From contig NZ_CAMIHB010000023.1 in NCBI RefSeq assembly GCF_946221635.1, positions 1 through 64,000 of the forward strand: a stretch of DNA of 64,000 bases. The letters are read 5' to 3'. Numbering within the stretch: position 1 is the stretch's first letter; each line of letters opens with the position of its first letter. The translations under genes and the position numbers were made by a program. The notes below the pieces were generated by a model that saw only the letters and a program-made list of their open reading frames with translations, was not told the origin of the DNA and did not search any database. Of the stretch, positions 41,203 to 50,671 are shown piece after piece. This DNA is from an uncultured Rhodoferax sp. Lineage in GTDB: Bacteria; Pseudomonadota; Gammaproteobacteria; Burkholderiales; Burkholderiaceae_C.

Positions 41203-42294
41203 TCAGGATGAGAACAGGAAGTTCATCACGTCGCCATCCTTGACGACATAGTCCTTGCCCTCGGCGCGCATCTTGCCGGCGTCCTTGGCACCCTGCTCGC
41301 CCTTGTAGCTGATGTAGTCGTCAAAGGCGATGGTCTGGGCGCGGATATAGCCCTTCTCGAAGTCCGTATGGATCACACCTGCGGCTTGCGGCCCGGTGTC
41401 GCCCACATGGATGGTCCAGGCACGCACCTCCTTCACGCCCGCCGTGAAATAGGTCTGCAGGCCCAAGAGGCTGTAGGCGGAGCGGATCAGGCGGTTCAGA
41501 CCCGGCTCGCTCTGACCCAATTCCTTGAGGAATTCGAGGCGGTCGGCATCATCCATTTCCGACAGCTCCGCTTCCAGCTTGGCGCAGATGGCCACCACAG
41601 GCGCCCCCTGGGCCTTGGCAAAGGCGGTCAGGCGGTCCAGCAGGGGGTTGTTTTCGAAGCCGTCTTCGGAGACGTTGGCCACAAACATTGCAGGCTTGGC
41701 AGTGATCAGGAAGAACTGCTTGAGCAGGGGCAGCTCTTCCTTGCTGAAGTCCAGCGTGCGCACGGGCTTGGCTTCGTTCAGCGCGACCTGGCATTTCTCC
41801 AGGATGGCAACCAGTTTCTGCGCATCCTTGTCGCCCGAGCGTGCGACCTTGGTGTGGCGTTGCAGGGCCTTTTCCACGGCGCCCAGATCGGCCAGGCACA
41901 GCTCGGTCTGGATCACCTCGATGTCGGCGATCGGGTCCACCTTGCCGGCCACGTGGATCACGTTGTCATCTTCAAAACAGCGCACCACATTGATGGTGGC
42001 ATCGGTCTCGCGGATGTGGGCCAGGAACTTGTTGCCCAGCCCCTCTCCGGTGCTGGCACCGGCCACCAGGCCGGCAATGTCCACGAACTCGACAATCGCT
42101 GGCACCACGCGTTCCGGCTGCACGATTTCCGCGAGCTGCAGCATGCGCGGATCCGGCACTTCGACCACGCCCACATTGGGCTCAATGGTGCAAAACGGGT
42201 AATTTTCCGCAGCAATTCCCGCCTTGGTCAGGGCGTTGAACAGGGTGCTTTTCCCTACATTGGGCAGACCTACAATGCCACACTTCAGACTCAT
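41203..42294 (-). CDS. ychF: Redox-regulated ribosome-associated ATPase YchF (OBG family)
   Basis: A 363-residue TRAFAC P-loop protein with G1 GLPNVGKSTLFNALT (~residues 8-22), NYPFCTIEPNVG, the glycine-rich switch DIAGLVAGASTGEGLGN and a C-terminal TGS domain (~285-360, KEVRAWTIHVGDTGPQAAGVIH partly visible as GPQAAGVIHTDFEKGYIRA). YchF binds ATP rather than GTP and affects translation and stress tolerance. Start ATG 42294; the frame further upstream is a shadow of the next gene. Confidence 0.97.
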   Translation of the reverse strand: MSLKCGIVGLPNVGKSTLFNALTKAGIAAENYPFCTIEPNVGVVEVPDPRMLQLAEIVQPERVVPAIVEFVDIAGLVAGASTGEGLGNKFLAHIRETDATINVVRCFEDDNVIHVAGKVDPIADIEVIQTELCLADLGAVEKALQRHTKVARSGDKDAQKLVAILEKCQVALNEAKPVRTLDFSKEELPLLKQFFLITAKPAMFVANVSEDGFENNPLLDRLTAFAKAQGAPVVAICAKLEAELSEMDDADRLEFLKELGQSEPGLNRLIRSAYSLLGLQTYFTAGVKEVRAWTIHVGDTGPQAAGVIHTDFEKGYIRAQTIAFDDYISYKGEQGAKDAGKMRAEGKDYVVKDGDVMNFLFSS

Positions 42295-42325
42295 AACAAA
42301 CCTCAAAAAACTGGGTGCCAAGTGT

Positions 42326-44098
42326 ATGCCATACCTGCTTTTGCGCCGGATTCTGGCCCTGGCAACAATCCTGTCCCTACTCGGAGGCCTCGGCATCGCC
42401 CCCACGCAGGCCGCAGAGTCAGCACCTGCGGAACTCTTGGTCCTGGGGGATGGCAACGCCAGCCAGGAACTCGGCGGACAGATCCTCGCATGGCTGGAAG
42501 CCGGCACTCGCGCCACGATTGACGAGGTGGCGGACGCCCCCCAGTCCTTCACCCCAACGCCCGCCCTGACGCGCCACGCCACCCACAGTGGAAACACCCT
42601 CTGGCTGCACCTGCGCGCTGTGCGCCCGGCCGGTAGCACGGCCACCTGGACCCTCAATGTGCCCGCCCCCTATGTCGACGCCGTCACCCTCTACCAGCGT
42701 GGCGAAGGGCGGCGCTGGGTGGCACAGGCGGCCGGCGACACACTGCCGCAGGCCCAATGGAGCCGGCGCGGCCTCTACCCTGAGTTTGCACTGGACCTGC
42801 CCAGCGGCGTACCGCAGGACTTCTACCTGCAGGTGCGCAATTTCAAACACCTGAGCCTGCCCATCCGCCTGGCCACTGCACCGCAACGCGACATCCAGCG
42901 CCAGCTCGAAAGCGTGGGCCTGGGCCTGGTGGTAGGCGCGTTGCTCACACTGGCCGCACTCTCGGTACTGCGCTATTACGAGCACAAAAACCGTTTCGAC
43001 CTCAAGGCCGCCTGGTACGGGCTCCTGGTCGCCGCGTCGGTCGCCCAAGTCAACGGTGTCCTCAATGCCCTGGTCTGGAGCAGTTGGCCTACCTGGGCCG
43101 ACTATGCCAACAGCATCCTGCCGCTGGTGGCCGTGGGCAGCTCGCTGCTGTTCGTGCGCACGCTTTATGCGCTCTCGACCCACTTTCACCGCTATGACCG
43201 CGCGTTGGTGGCTGTGGCCTGGATGGCACTGGGCACCGTGGCAGGCTACATACTGCTGGGCAGGGAGATGGCGGATCGCATCGGCACCGTAGCCCTGTTC
43301 GTGGCCACGACGGCGGGATTGGTGGCTACCGTGATGAGCTGGCGCGGCGGCTCGTCGATCGGCACCTGGCTCATGCTGGCTTACGCGCCCCAGTTCCTGT
43401 GCCTGCTGTGGCTGGTGGCCGAGGCCTTTGGCCTGGTCACCACCCAGTGGGAGATGCGCTACCTCATGTCGCTGAGCGTGGCCCTCTCCGTGCCGACCCT
43501 GATCTACGCCCTGAGCCGCGCAACACACGACCGCAAGGAGGTGGCCCTGCGTGCCGACCTGCTCCCCACGCAGGACGCACTCACCGGCCTGTTGACGGCG
43601 CAGGCCTTCCAAAGCCATGTGGAAGAGGCTTACCAGCGCGCCATCGAGGCCCGCGAACCCACCGCCCTGGTGTTGGTCAGCGTCATCAATCTGGAACGCA
43701 TCCGCAGCACCATGGGTGACACCACAGCCGAGCAGTGCATGTTGCGCGCCGTGATCAAGCTGCACCGCATCCTGCGTGATGTGGACCCAGCCGCCCGCAT
43801 CGGCACCGCGCGCTTCGCCGTGGTGCTGGAAGGCGTGCGCGACCGCCAAGCCCTGACCGAACGACTCGTCAAGCTGGTAGCGTCCGGACTGATCCCCCTG
43901 CAAGGATTGCAACCCGAAGTGACGCTGCAATTCCAGGCCGCCTGCGTGCTGCTGCATGAGAACCCGGTGCCGCCCGAGCGCGTGCTGGACGACCTGTCCA
44001 AGGTGCTCGAAGGCATCTCGCCCCGCACGCGCCGTCCCATCCGCTTCCTGGAGCCCGTGCCAACCGAAGCAGCCCCGCTCACGGAGGCGCCCGAATGA
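42326..44098 (+). CDS. 7TM-DISM membrane sensor with degenerate GGDEF domain (first of tandem pair)
   Basis: A 590-residue protein: signal peptide (~1-30), periplasmic 7TMR-DISM extracellular domain (~40-195, TLWLHLRAVRP, DFYLQVRNFKHLSLPIR), seven membrane helices (~200-395), then a cytoplasmic GGDEF-like domain (TQDALTGLLTAQAF ~417 onward). The catalytic GGDEF signature is replaced by G493-T-A-R-F497 and the first metal Asp is lost (VSVINLERI), so cyclic-di-GMP synthesis is unlikely. Stop overlaps the next gene's start (ATGA). Divergent from ychF with 31 bp. Confidence 0.85.
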   Translation: MPYLLLRRILALATILSLLGGLGIAPTQAAESAPAELLVLGDGNASQELGGQILAWLEAGTRATIDEVADAPQSFTPTPALTRHATHSGNTLWLHLRAVRPAGSTATWTLNVPAPYVDAVTLYQRGEGRRWVAQAAGDTLPQAQWSRRGLYPEFALDLPSGVPQDFYLQVRNFKHLSLPIRLATAPQRDIQRQLESVGLGLVVGALLTLAALSVLRYYEHKNRFDLKAAWYGLLVAASVAQVNGVLNALVWSSWPTWADYANSILPLVAVGSSLLFVRTLYALSTHFHRYDRALVAVAWMALGTVAGYILLGREMADRIGTVALFVATTAGLVATVMSWRGGSSIGTWLMLAYAPQFLCLLWLVAEAFGLVTTQWEMRYLMSLSVALSVPTLIYALSRATHDRKEVALRADLLPTQDALTGLLTAQAFQSHVEEAYQRAIEAREPTALVLVSVINLERIRSTMGDTTAEQCMLRAVIKLHRILRDVDPAARIGTARFAVVLEGVRDRQALTERLVKLVASGLIPLQGLQPEVTLQFQAACVLLHENPVPPERVLDDLSKVLEGISPRTRRPIRFLEPVPTEAAPLTEAPE

Positions 44099-45909
44099 CA
44101 GCGGCAAGCCTGGTGCGCCGCGCGCTGCAGTGCTTGCTGCTGTGCCTGGCCGGTGTAGCCGGCGCGCAAGGCACACAGCCTTTGCCCCTGGATGCCGAAC
44201 CAACGAGCTTGCAGGTCGGGGGCATGCTGGACATCCTGACGGAGAACGGCCCCAGCGAAGGAATTGGAGCCATTGCACGCAAGCCACGCAGCAGCTTTGT
44301 GCCCGTGGCGGCCGACCAGCAGTTCGACCTGAACGACGAACGGACCCTCTGGATACGGCTGCGCGTGCAGCGCGGCGCCGACGCGCCGCAGGACTGGACG
44401 CTGCACATGCCCCTGCCCTACCTGGACTATGCCGCCCTGCACCAGCCCGACGGCAAGGGCGGCTGGCGCAAGCAAGTGGCGGGCGACACCACTGCCGTCC
44501 AGGACTGGAGCTACCCGGCGCTCTATCCGGACTTCATGCTGGACTTGCCCAACCCGGGGGTGCACGAGGTCTACCTGGAAATCCGCAATTTCAAGCCTGT
44601 GATGCTGCCGCTGCGCATCGCGACCAAGACGGTACGGGACCGGCAGCAAGAGCTGGAGAACCTGGGACTGGGCACGCTGGTGGGCATGCTGCTGATGCTC
44701 ATCGGTGTCTGCTTCATCCATTACCTGCAAAGCCGCAGCCGTGTGGACGGCTGGTACACCGGCTACGCCACACTGATCCTGCTGGTCATCACCAATGCCA
44801 CCGGGCTCTCGGGCATGTGGCTCTGGCCCAGTTCGCCCATGTGGTCCAACTACGCCCACATGGCCCTGCCGGTGCTCGGTGTGGGCGGCACCCTGCTGTT
44901 CGTGCGTCACATCGCGTCCCTGGACGTGGGCTATCCGCGCCTGGCTCGCACCGTCTATGCCCTGGGGCTGGCCGCCATGCCGGTTGCCCTGCTCACGGCA
45001 GCCATAGACCGGCAGCTGGCGGACCAGCTCAACTCCGTCTACCTGACCGTCGGCCCGGTGCTGACCGTCGTCGGCACCGCGCTGACCTGGCGGCGTGGCT
45101 ATGCCGTGAGCAAATGGCTGTTCATGGCCTACCTGCCACAGGGCTTTGCGGTGCTGTTGCTGGTAGCACAGATGTGGCACCTGATCCCCGACTGGTGGCA
45201 GACCCGCTACCTGATGGTGGTGGCCATCGCCATGACCGTGCCCCTGCTGCAACAGGCTCTGCACACCCGCATCCGCGAACGCCGTGAAGCCGAAGAACGC
45301 GCCAAAGCCCTGCCCACGCAGGACGCCCTGACCGGACTGTTGACCGCGCCGCTGTTCCAGCAGCAGGTGGAACACGCGCTGACCCGCGCCCGCCACGACC
45401 ACGAACCCTCGGCCATCGTGGTGGTCGATGTGGTGAACTTCAAGTTCCTGCGCGAATCCTACGGGGACGCCACCGCCGAGCAATGCCTGCTGCGGGCCGC
45501 CGTCAAGCTGCACCGGGTGTTGCGCGACGTGGACCCGGCCGGCCGCCTGGACACGGCGCGCTTCGGCCTGGTGCTCGACGGCGTGACCGACCGCCAGGTG
45601 CTGACCGAACGCATGGTGCGGCTGATTGCGTCCGGGCTGATTCCGCTGCCCGGGCTCAAACCCGAGGTGACGCTACAGTTCCATGTGGCCTGCGTGCTCC
45701 TGCACGAAGTGATCCCATCTTCCGACAGCATCCTGGAAGAGCTGGGCAATGTGCTCGAAAGCATCTCGCCCCGCACACGCCGGCCCATCCGCTTTCTGGA
45801 GCCGCCAATGACGCAGCCCTCGCCACTGCTGGCGGAAGCCGCAGCCCGGGCCGATGCGGGCGACGTGCCAACCCAGCCCGACGGGGTGCCGACTCAGCCG
45901 AACACGTAG
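44095..45909 (+). CDS. 7TM-DISM membrane sensor with degenerate GGDEF domain (second of tandem pair)
   Basis: A 604-residue paralogue of the preceding protein with the same layout: signal peptide (~1-25), DISM extracellular domain (TLWIRLRVQRG, VYLEIRNFKPVMLPLR), seven helices (~200-390), GGDEF-like domain (PTQDALTGLLTAPLFQQ, residues ~405 on). The signature is D486-T-A-R-F490 in place of GGDEF; here the first Asp region VVDVVNFKFL is kept. The linker TARF and C-terminal ISPRTRRPIRFLEP are identical or near-identical in both. Ends 16 bp inside the convergent MOSC gene. Confidence 0.85.
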   Translation: MTAASLVRRALQCLLLCLAGVAGAQGTQPLPLDAEPTSLQVGGMLDILTENGPSEGIGAIARKPRSSFVPVAADQQFDLNDERTLWIRLRVQRGADAPQDWTLHMPLPYLDYAALHQPDGKGGWRKQVAGDTTAVQDWSYPALYPDFMLDLPNPGVHEVYLEIRNFKPVMLPLRIATKTVRDRQQELENLGLGTLVGMLLMLIGVCFIHYLQSRSRVDGWYTGYATLILLVITNATGLSGMWLWPSSPMWSNYAHMALPVLGVGGTLLFVRHIASLDVGYPRLARTVYALGLAAMPVALLTAAIDRQLADQLNSVYLTVGPVLTVVGTALTWRRGYAVSKWLFMAYLPQGFAVLLLVAQMWHLIPDWWQTRYLMVVAIAMTVPLLQQALHTRIRERREAEERAKALPTQDALTGLLTAPLFQQQVEHALTRARHDHEPSAIVVVDVVNFKFLRESYGDATAEQCLLRAAVKLHRVLRDVDPAGRLDTARFGLVLDGVTDRQVLTERMVRLIASGLIPLPGLKPEVTLQFHVACVLLHEVIPSSDSILEELGNVLESISPRTRRPIRFLEPPMTQPSPLLAEAAARADAGDVPTQPDGVPTQPNT

Positions 45910-46766
45910 TCGCCGCGCACCGCCTGCCCCACACGCAAGACGGCCCCCGCCCCCCGCGTCACGATGGCATTCATACCGAAAGTGATGGCACCGTCCAGGC
46001 GCGCGTCCTGCCGGTAGGCCTGCAGGGCATCACTCACACCGGGATGGCTGAGCGCCGTTTGCGGGTCGATATTGGGAATGGGACAGCGCGCGCAAGGTTT
46101 GACGAGCTGCAGGGCCGCCACCACGGCATCGTCGACCAGGACATCCAGCGGGCCCAGATGGTCCTCGTCATGCGGCGGCAAACCGCTGAGCACCAGATTG
46201 GGTCGGAAACGCCGCATGTCCACCGCCGCGTGACCCTGGGCCACCAGGCGGGTGTTGAGTTCGTCCATGGCGCTGTTGGTGGTGACCAGCACCGGGTAAC
46301 CGTCGGCAAACTGGGTGCTGGCGGCCACGCCGTCCGTCCACTTGGTGCTGCAGGCGCGTTGCGCCGCCGGGGCAAAGCGCACCAGGCGTTGCGCCGGTGC
46401 GCCCAGAAAGGTCTGCAACCATTGGCCCGCCTCGGGCCCCATGTCCAGCGCGTCCACCACATCGTCCCAGACCTGCACGCGCAGGCCAGGCCCACCGGCC
46501 TCCAGGGGCACACGCAACACAGGCATGCCCGGCGCATTCAGTACCAACGCATCGGCCGTGATCTGCGGCTGCACCAGGGCCATGCGCGCGCATTCGCGCT
46601 GGCTGACAAACAGGCCTTCCGCGTCCACCACCATCCAGTGGCGGTCCCACTGCAGGCCGGTTTCCAGCAGCACCGCCTCCTCTACGGCCACGCCGGCGCA
46701 GGACTTCACGGGATAAATCATCAGTTGGGCAATCTGGCCCTCTACATCGCTGGCATCGTCACGCAT
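45894..46766 (-). CDS. MOSC and beta-barrel domain protein
   Basis: A 290-residue protein with MOSC_N (QLMIYPVKSCAGVAVEEAVL, ~residues 12-31; LQWDRHWMVVD) and MOSC domains (~140-285) including FRPNLVLSG and the conserved Cys in KPCARCPIPNID. MOSC proteins are molybdopterin/sulfur-transfer related (YcbX-like); some reduce N-hydroxylated compounds with a flavodoxin partner. ATG 46766 has AGGAGG six bases upstream, better than the earlier ATG 46787. Confidence 0.9.
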   Translation of the reverse strand: MRDDASDVEGQIAQLMIYPVKSCAGVAVEEAVLLETGLQWDRHWMVVDAEGLFVSQRECARMALVQPQITADALVLNAPGMPVLRVPLEAGGPGLRVQVWDDVVDALDMGPEAGQWLQTFLGAPAQRLVRFAPAAQRACSTKWTDGVAASTQFADGYPVLVTTNSAMDELNTRLVAQGHAAVDMRRFRPNLVLSGLPPHDEDHLGPLDVLVDDAVVAALQLVKPCARCPIPNIDPQTALSHPGVSDALQAYRQDARLDGAITFGMNAIVTRGAGAVLRVGQAVRGDYVFG

Positions 46767-46824
46767 ACGGGTCCTCCTGTCGGGCATCAATGCACCATGG
46801 TACCCGGCCTCCTACAATGGCCGC

Positions 46825-47943
46825 ATGGCTTCTACCTATGACATTGGCATCCGCGGCGCGGGCATTGTGGGGCGCACACTGGCCCTGCACCTGGCGGCCC
46901 GACGCCTGCGCGTGGCCCTGCATGCCACGCCTCCGGCCCCCTCCGAGTCCGACGTGCGCGCCTATGCGCTGAACCAACCGGCGCGCGCGCTGCTGGAGGC
47001 GGTGCGCTGCTGGCCTGCGCCCACGCAGGCCACCCCGGTGATGCGCATGGAAGTCCACGGCGACGAGGGCGGCGAAGTGGCCTTCGACGCGGCCCTGCAA
47101 GGGGGCGAGGCCCTGAACTGGATTGTGGATGTGCCCGCGCTGGAGGCCCAGTTGGCCGAAGCGGTGCGCTTTCAGCCGCTGATCGATGTGGTGGACACCC
47201 CAGCCCCGGCCACACTGACCGTGGTCTGCGAAGGCCGCGCCAGCCGCACGCGCGAGGAACTGGGCGTGGAATTTGAGGTACACCCTTACGGCCAGTGGGC
47301 GCTGGCGGCCCGCGTGCACTGCGCCCAGGGCCACGGCCAGGTGGCGCGGCAGTGGTTTTCGCAAGGCGAGATCCTGGCCTTCCTGCCCATGGACGGCCCC
47401 GGCGGGAACTTATGCGCCGTGGTGTGGTCAGTCTCCCCAGACCGGGCCACCGCCCTGCAAGCCGCCCCTGACATGGAATTCTGCCAAGCCCTGCAAACCG
47501 CCAGCCACGACGCCCTGGGCGCCGTGACGCTGACCAGCGCGCGCAAGGTCTGGCCCCTGCAGCATGCGCTGGCCCACCGCTGGAGTGGCCAGTCTGCGGC
47601 GGGCGCCTGGGTGCTGGCGGGCGACGCCGCCCACAATGTGCACCCGCTGGCCGGCCAGGGCCTGAACCTGGGCTTGGGCGATGTGGCCGAACTGGTGCGT
47701 GTGCTCGACGCCAGGCCCTACTGGCGCAGCGTGGCCGACCCGAAACTGCTGCGCAGCTACGAGCGCGCCCGCAAGGCGGACTTTGCCCTGGTGGGTGGCA
47801 CCGGTGATGCGCTGCAGAAACTGTTTTCCCACCCCCACGCAGCGGCCCAGCGCCTGCGCAACTGGGGCATGCAGGGCTTCAATGCCAGCGGCCTGCTCAA
47901 GCACTGGGTGGCCCAGCGCGCCATGGGCAGCGCCCATCCCTGA
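46825..47943 (+). CDS. UbiH/UbiF/VisC-family FAD monooxygenase
   Basis: A 372-residue flavoprotein hydroxylase: dinucleotide motif IRGAGIVGRTLALHLA (~residues 8-23; the first G is followed by R, GIRGAGIVG), the GD motif GDAAHNVHPLAGQGLNLGLGD (~270-290, shown by GDAAHNVHPLAGQGLNLG). Probably hydroxylates the ubiquinone ring, but which position (UbiH, UbiF or UbiM role) cannot be decided. 25 bp before dsbC on the same strand. Confidence 0.88.
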   Translation: MASTYDIGIRGAGIVGRTLALHLAARRLRVALHATPPAPSESDVRAYALNQPARALLEAVRCWPAPTQATPVMRMEVHGDEGGEVAFDAALQGGEALNWIVDVPALEAQLAEAVRFQPLIDVVDTPAPATLTVVCEGRASRTREELGVEFEVHPYGQWALAARVHCAQGHGQVARQWFSQGEILAFLPMDGPGGNLCAVVWSVSPDRATALQAAPDMEFCQALQTASHDALGAVTLTSARKVWPLQHALAHRWSGQSAAGAWVLAGDAAHNVHPLAGQGLNLGLGDVAELVRVLDARPYWRSVADPKLLRSYERARKADFALVGGTGDALQKLFSHPHAAAQRLRNWGMQGFNASGLLKHWVAQRAMGSAHP

Positions 47944-47968
47944 ACCCCGCAACCCCGAGACCCTGACC

Positions 47969-48700
47969 GTGAAACTCTCCGCCCCCACTCTCGCCCTGAC
48001 CTTGGCCCTCTGCACCCTGGGCAGCGGCCTGCATGCGCAGGAGGCCGAAATCCGCGCCAACCTGGGCCAGCGCATTCCGCAGCTCAAGAACATCGACGAG
48101 GTGCGCAAGACCGCCATCCCGGGCATCTACGAAATCCGCGTGAATGGCGCCGAGATCTACTACACGGACGCCAAAGGCGACCACCTCTTCCAGGGCAACC
48201 TGCTCTCCACCAAGGGCAAGGAGCTGCGCAACCTGACCGAGGAGCGCATCAACAAGCTCACCGCCGTCAAATTCGAGAGCCTGCCCTTCAAGGACGCCTT
48301 CACCATCGTGCGCGGCAATGGCTCGCGCAAGGTGGCCGTGTTCGAAGACCCCAACTGCGGCTACTGCAAGCGCTTCGAGCGCGACCTGCAGAAGGTGGAC
48401 AACGTCACCGTCTACATGTTCCTCTACCCCATCCTGGGCGCGGACTCGACCGAAAAGTCCAAGGCCATCTGGTGCAGCAAGGACAAGGGTACGGCCTGGC
48501 AGGACTGGATGCTGCGCGAACAGATGGCCCCGGCGGCGGCGGCCATGTGCGACGTGAGCCCGCTGGCGCGCAATGTGGAATTCGGCAAGACCTACCGCAT
48601 CAACGGCACGCCCACGCTGATCTTCCAGGATGGCAACCGCGTGCCCGGCGCCATCGACACCCAGCAGATCGAGAAGCACTTGGCGGCTGCCAAGGGTTGA
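47969..48700 (+). CDS. dsbC: Thiol:disulfide interchange protein DsbC, GTG start
   Basis: Periplasmic disulfide isomerase. The 243-residue precursor has a signal peptide (MKLSAPTLALTLALCTLGSG), an N-terminal dimerisation domain (IRANLGQRIPQLKNIDEVRK) and a thioredoxin-like domain with the redox site CGYC in FEDPNCGYCKRFERDL (~residues 125-140) and a cis-Pro TYRINGTPTLIFQDG. Start is GTG at 47969; no ATG precedes the signal peptide. Family-1 repeat follows. Confidence 0.94.
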   Translation: MKLSAPTLALTLALCTLGSGLHAQEAEIRANLGQRIPQLKNIDEVRKTAIPGIYEIRVNGAEIYYTDAKGDHLFQGNLLSTKGKELRNLTEERINKLTAVKFESLPFKDAFTIVRGNGSRKVAVFEDPNCGYCKRFERDLQKVDNVTVYMFLYPILGADSTEKSKAIWCSKDKGTAWQDWMLREQMAPAAAAMCDVSPLARNVEFGKTYRINGTPTLIFQDGNRVPGAIDTQQIEKHLAAAKG

Positions 48701-48717
48701 GCCCCCTCTCTGCACTC

Positions 48718-48772
48718 CTTTTTTCATAGCTGCTCGCGCATAATCCACGCGGGCTGGAGGCACTTTTGACAT
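48718..48772 (+). repeat. Family-1 interspersed repeat between dsbC and the M61 peptidase gene
   Basis: Has catagctgctcgcgcataatccacgcgggctggaggc followed by acttttgacat, matching the other copies block by block but lacking the leftmost gctatcaaa. Its right end runs into the ATG of the peptidase gene, so the repeat forms the entire ribosome-binding region of that gene. Confidence 0.75.
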
Positions 48773-50642
48773 GAAACCCCGCGCCACTGCCGCCGCGACC
48801 ACCGCTCCCGTGCATTACCTGGTGGAGCTGCTGGATGTACACGCCCACCTGTTCCGCGTCACGCTGACCGTGCCCACGCCCGCCGCACAGCAGGTGCTGC
48901 GCCTGCCGGTGTGGATTCCGGGCAGCTACCTGGTGCGCGAATTCGCCAAGCACCTGCAAAGGCTCGACGCCCGCCAGGGCAGCAAGCGCGTTCCCGTGCA
49001 ACAGCAGGACAAGGCCACGTGGGAGGTGACATGCACGCCCGGCACGCCGCTGCAGGTGCAGTACGAGGTCTACGCGTTTGACGCCTCGGTGCGCACCGCC
49101 TGGCTGGACGCGCAGCGCGGTTTCTTCAACGGCACCAGCCTGTGCCTGCAGGTGCCGGAGCTGGCCGACACCCCGCACACGCTGGCCATCGCCGCCGAGG
49201 GTGCGCCCAAGGGCTGGCAAGTCGCGACGGGCCTGGAGGCCGTGAAATGCGACAAGGCAGGCTTTGGCCTGTACCGCGCCGACCACTACGACACGCTGGT
49301 GGACTGCCCGGTGGAGCTGGGCCCGTTCTGGAGCGGCAGCTTCGTGGCCTGCGGCATTCCGCACCGCTTGGTGGTGGCGGGTGCGCCGCCCAGCTTTGAC
49401 GGCGCCCAGCTGCTGGCCGACACCCAGGCCATTTGCGAAGCCGAGCTGCGCTTCTGGCATGGTGACGCAGCGGACGCAAACATCAAAAAAGTGAGCGCCT
49501 CGCGCAGAAAGGGCGGGGGGCAGAGCCCGATTCCATTCAAAAACTACGTCTTCATGCTGGCCGCCGTGCACGATGGGTATGGCGGCCTGGAGCACAAGAA
49601 CTCCACCGCGCTGATCTGTGCCCGCAAAGACCTGCCGCGCCTGCCCCGCAGCACGCTGGCACCCAGCACGCACAAGCAGCCCGAGGGCTACACCACACTC
49701 CTGGGCCTGATCAGCCACGAGTACTTCCACACCTGGAACGTCAAGCGCCTGCGCCCGGCCGAGCTGGCCACCTATGACTACACGCAGGAAAACTACACGC
49801 AGCTGCTGTGGTTCTTCGAAGGCTTCACCAGTTATTACGACGACCTGCTGCTGCGCCGCGCCGCGCGTATTGATAACGCCACCTACCTCAAGCTACTGAC
49901 CAAGACCCTTAACCAGGTGAACCAGACGCCCGGCCGCCTGGTGCAAAGCGTGGCGCAGAGCAGTTTTGACGCCTGGGTGAAGTACTACCGCCAGGACGAA
50001 AATACCGCCAACGCCACGGTGAGTTATTACACCAAGGGCTCGCTGGTCGGTCTGTGCCTGGACCTGACGCTGCGCGCCGAGGGCAAGACCACGCTGGACG
50101 CGGTGATGCGCGGCCTGTGGACCCGCTGTGCCGGCGGCCCCATGGCCGAGGCGGACCTGCTGGCCGTGCTGCAGGTACAGACCGGCCGCAGCTACGCCAA
50201 GGAGATCGCGCACTGGGTGCACAGCACCAAGGAGCTGCCGGTCCATGCGCTGCTGGAAAAACACGGCGTGCAGGTGCACCGTGAACCCGACCAGGTAGCC
50301 CAGCAGCTAGGCCTGCGCGTCAAGGAAAACGGCGGCCTGTTCATCCAGCAGGTGCTGCGCGGTGGTGTGGCCGAAGAAGCCGGCTTTGCCGCCGGCGACG
50401 AGTGGATTGCGGTGCAGACCGACGGCGACCCCTGGCGCATGCAGGCACTGGACGACCTGACGCTCTACACCGGCAAGGCCAAGAAGGTGACCGCGCTGGT
50501 GTCCCGCGACAAGCGCCTGCTAACCCTGACGCTGGCCATGCCCGCCCCGACCCAGGCGGTGCGCCTGTCCGTGCGCGACGCTGCCGCTGTTGCGAAATGG
50601 CTGGACGGTACTGAGGAGCGCAGCACACCCGCTTCGCTATAG
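48771..50642 (+). CDS. M61 family metallopeptidase with PDZ domain
   Basis: A 623-residue glycyl-aminopeptidase-like protein. N-terminal M61 beta domain (RLPVWIPGSYLVREFAKHLQRL, visible as PVWIPGSYLVREFAKH), catalytic domain with zinc motif H316-E-Y-F-H320 in SHEYFHTWNVKRLRP, and a C-terminal PDZ domain (~510-590, GGLFIQQVLRGGVAEEAGFAAGDEWI in part). No signal peptide, so cytoplasmic. Length is normal for the family. The start codon follows a family-1 repeat directly and there is no clear Shine-Dalgarno. Confidence 0.93.
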   Translation: MKPRATAAATTAPVHYLVELLDVHAHLFRVTLTVPTPAAQQVLRLPVWIPGSYLVREFAKHLQRLDARQGSKRVPVQQQDKATWEVTCTPGTPLQVQYEVYAFDASVRTAWLDAQRGFFNGTSLCLQVPELADTPHTLAIAAEGAPKGWQVATGLEAVKCDKAGFGLYRADHYDTLVDCPVELGPFWSGSFVACGIPHRLVVAGAPPSFDGAQLLADTQAICEAELRFWHGDAADANIKKVSASRRKGGGQSPIPFKNYVFMLAAVHDGYGGLEHKNSTALICARKDLPRLPRSTLAPSTHKQPEGYTTLLGLISHEYFHTWNVKRLRPAELATYDYTQENYTQLLWFFEGFTSYYDDLLLRRAARIDNATYLKLLTKTLNQVNQTPGRLVQSVAQSSFDAWVKYYRQDENTANATVSYYTKGSLVGLCLDLTLRAEGKTTLDAVMRGLWTRCAGGPMAEADLLAVLQVQTGRSYAKEIAHWVHSTKELPVHALLEKHGVQVHREPDQVAQQLGLRVKENGGLFIQQVLRGGVAEEAGFAAGDEWIAVQTDGDPWRMQALDDLTLYTGKAKKVTALVSRDKRLLTLTLAMPAPTQAVRLSVRDAAAVAKWLDGTEERSTPASL

Positions 50643-50671
50643 TGCCGGGACACCTATATCTGGAGACCAAC

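Noticed and set aside
42324..45909. Tandem DISM/GGDEF genes as an assembly duplication
   Set aside because: The two copies differ at most positions and have an ATGA junction; they are ancient paralogues, not an artefact.
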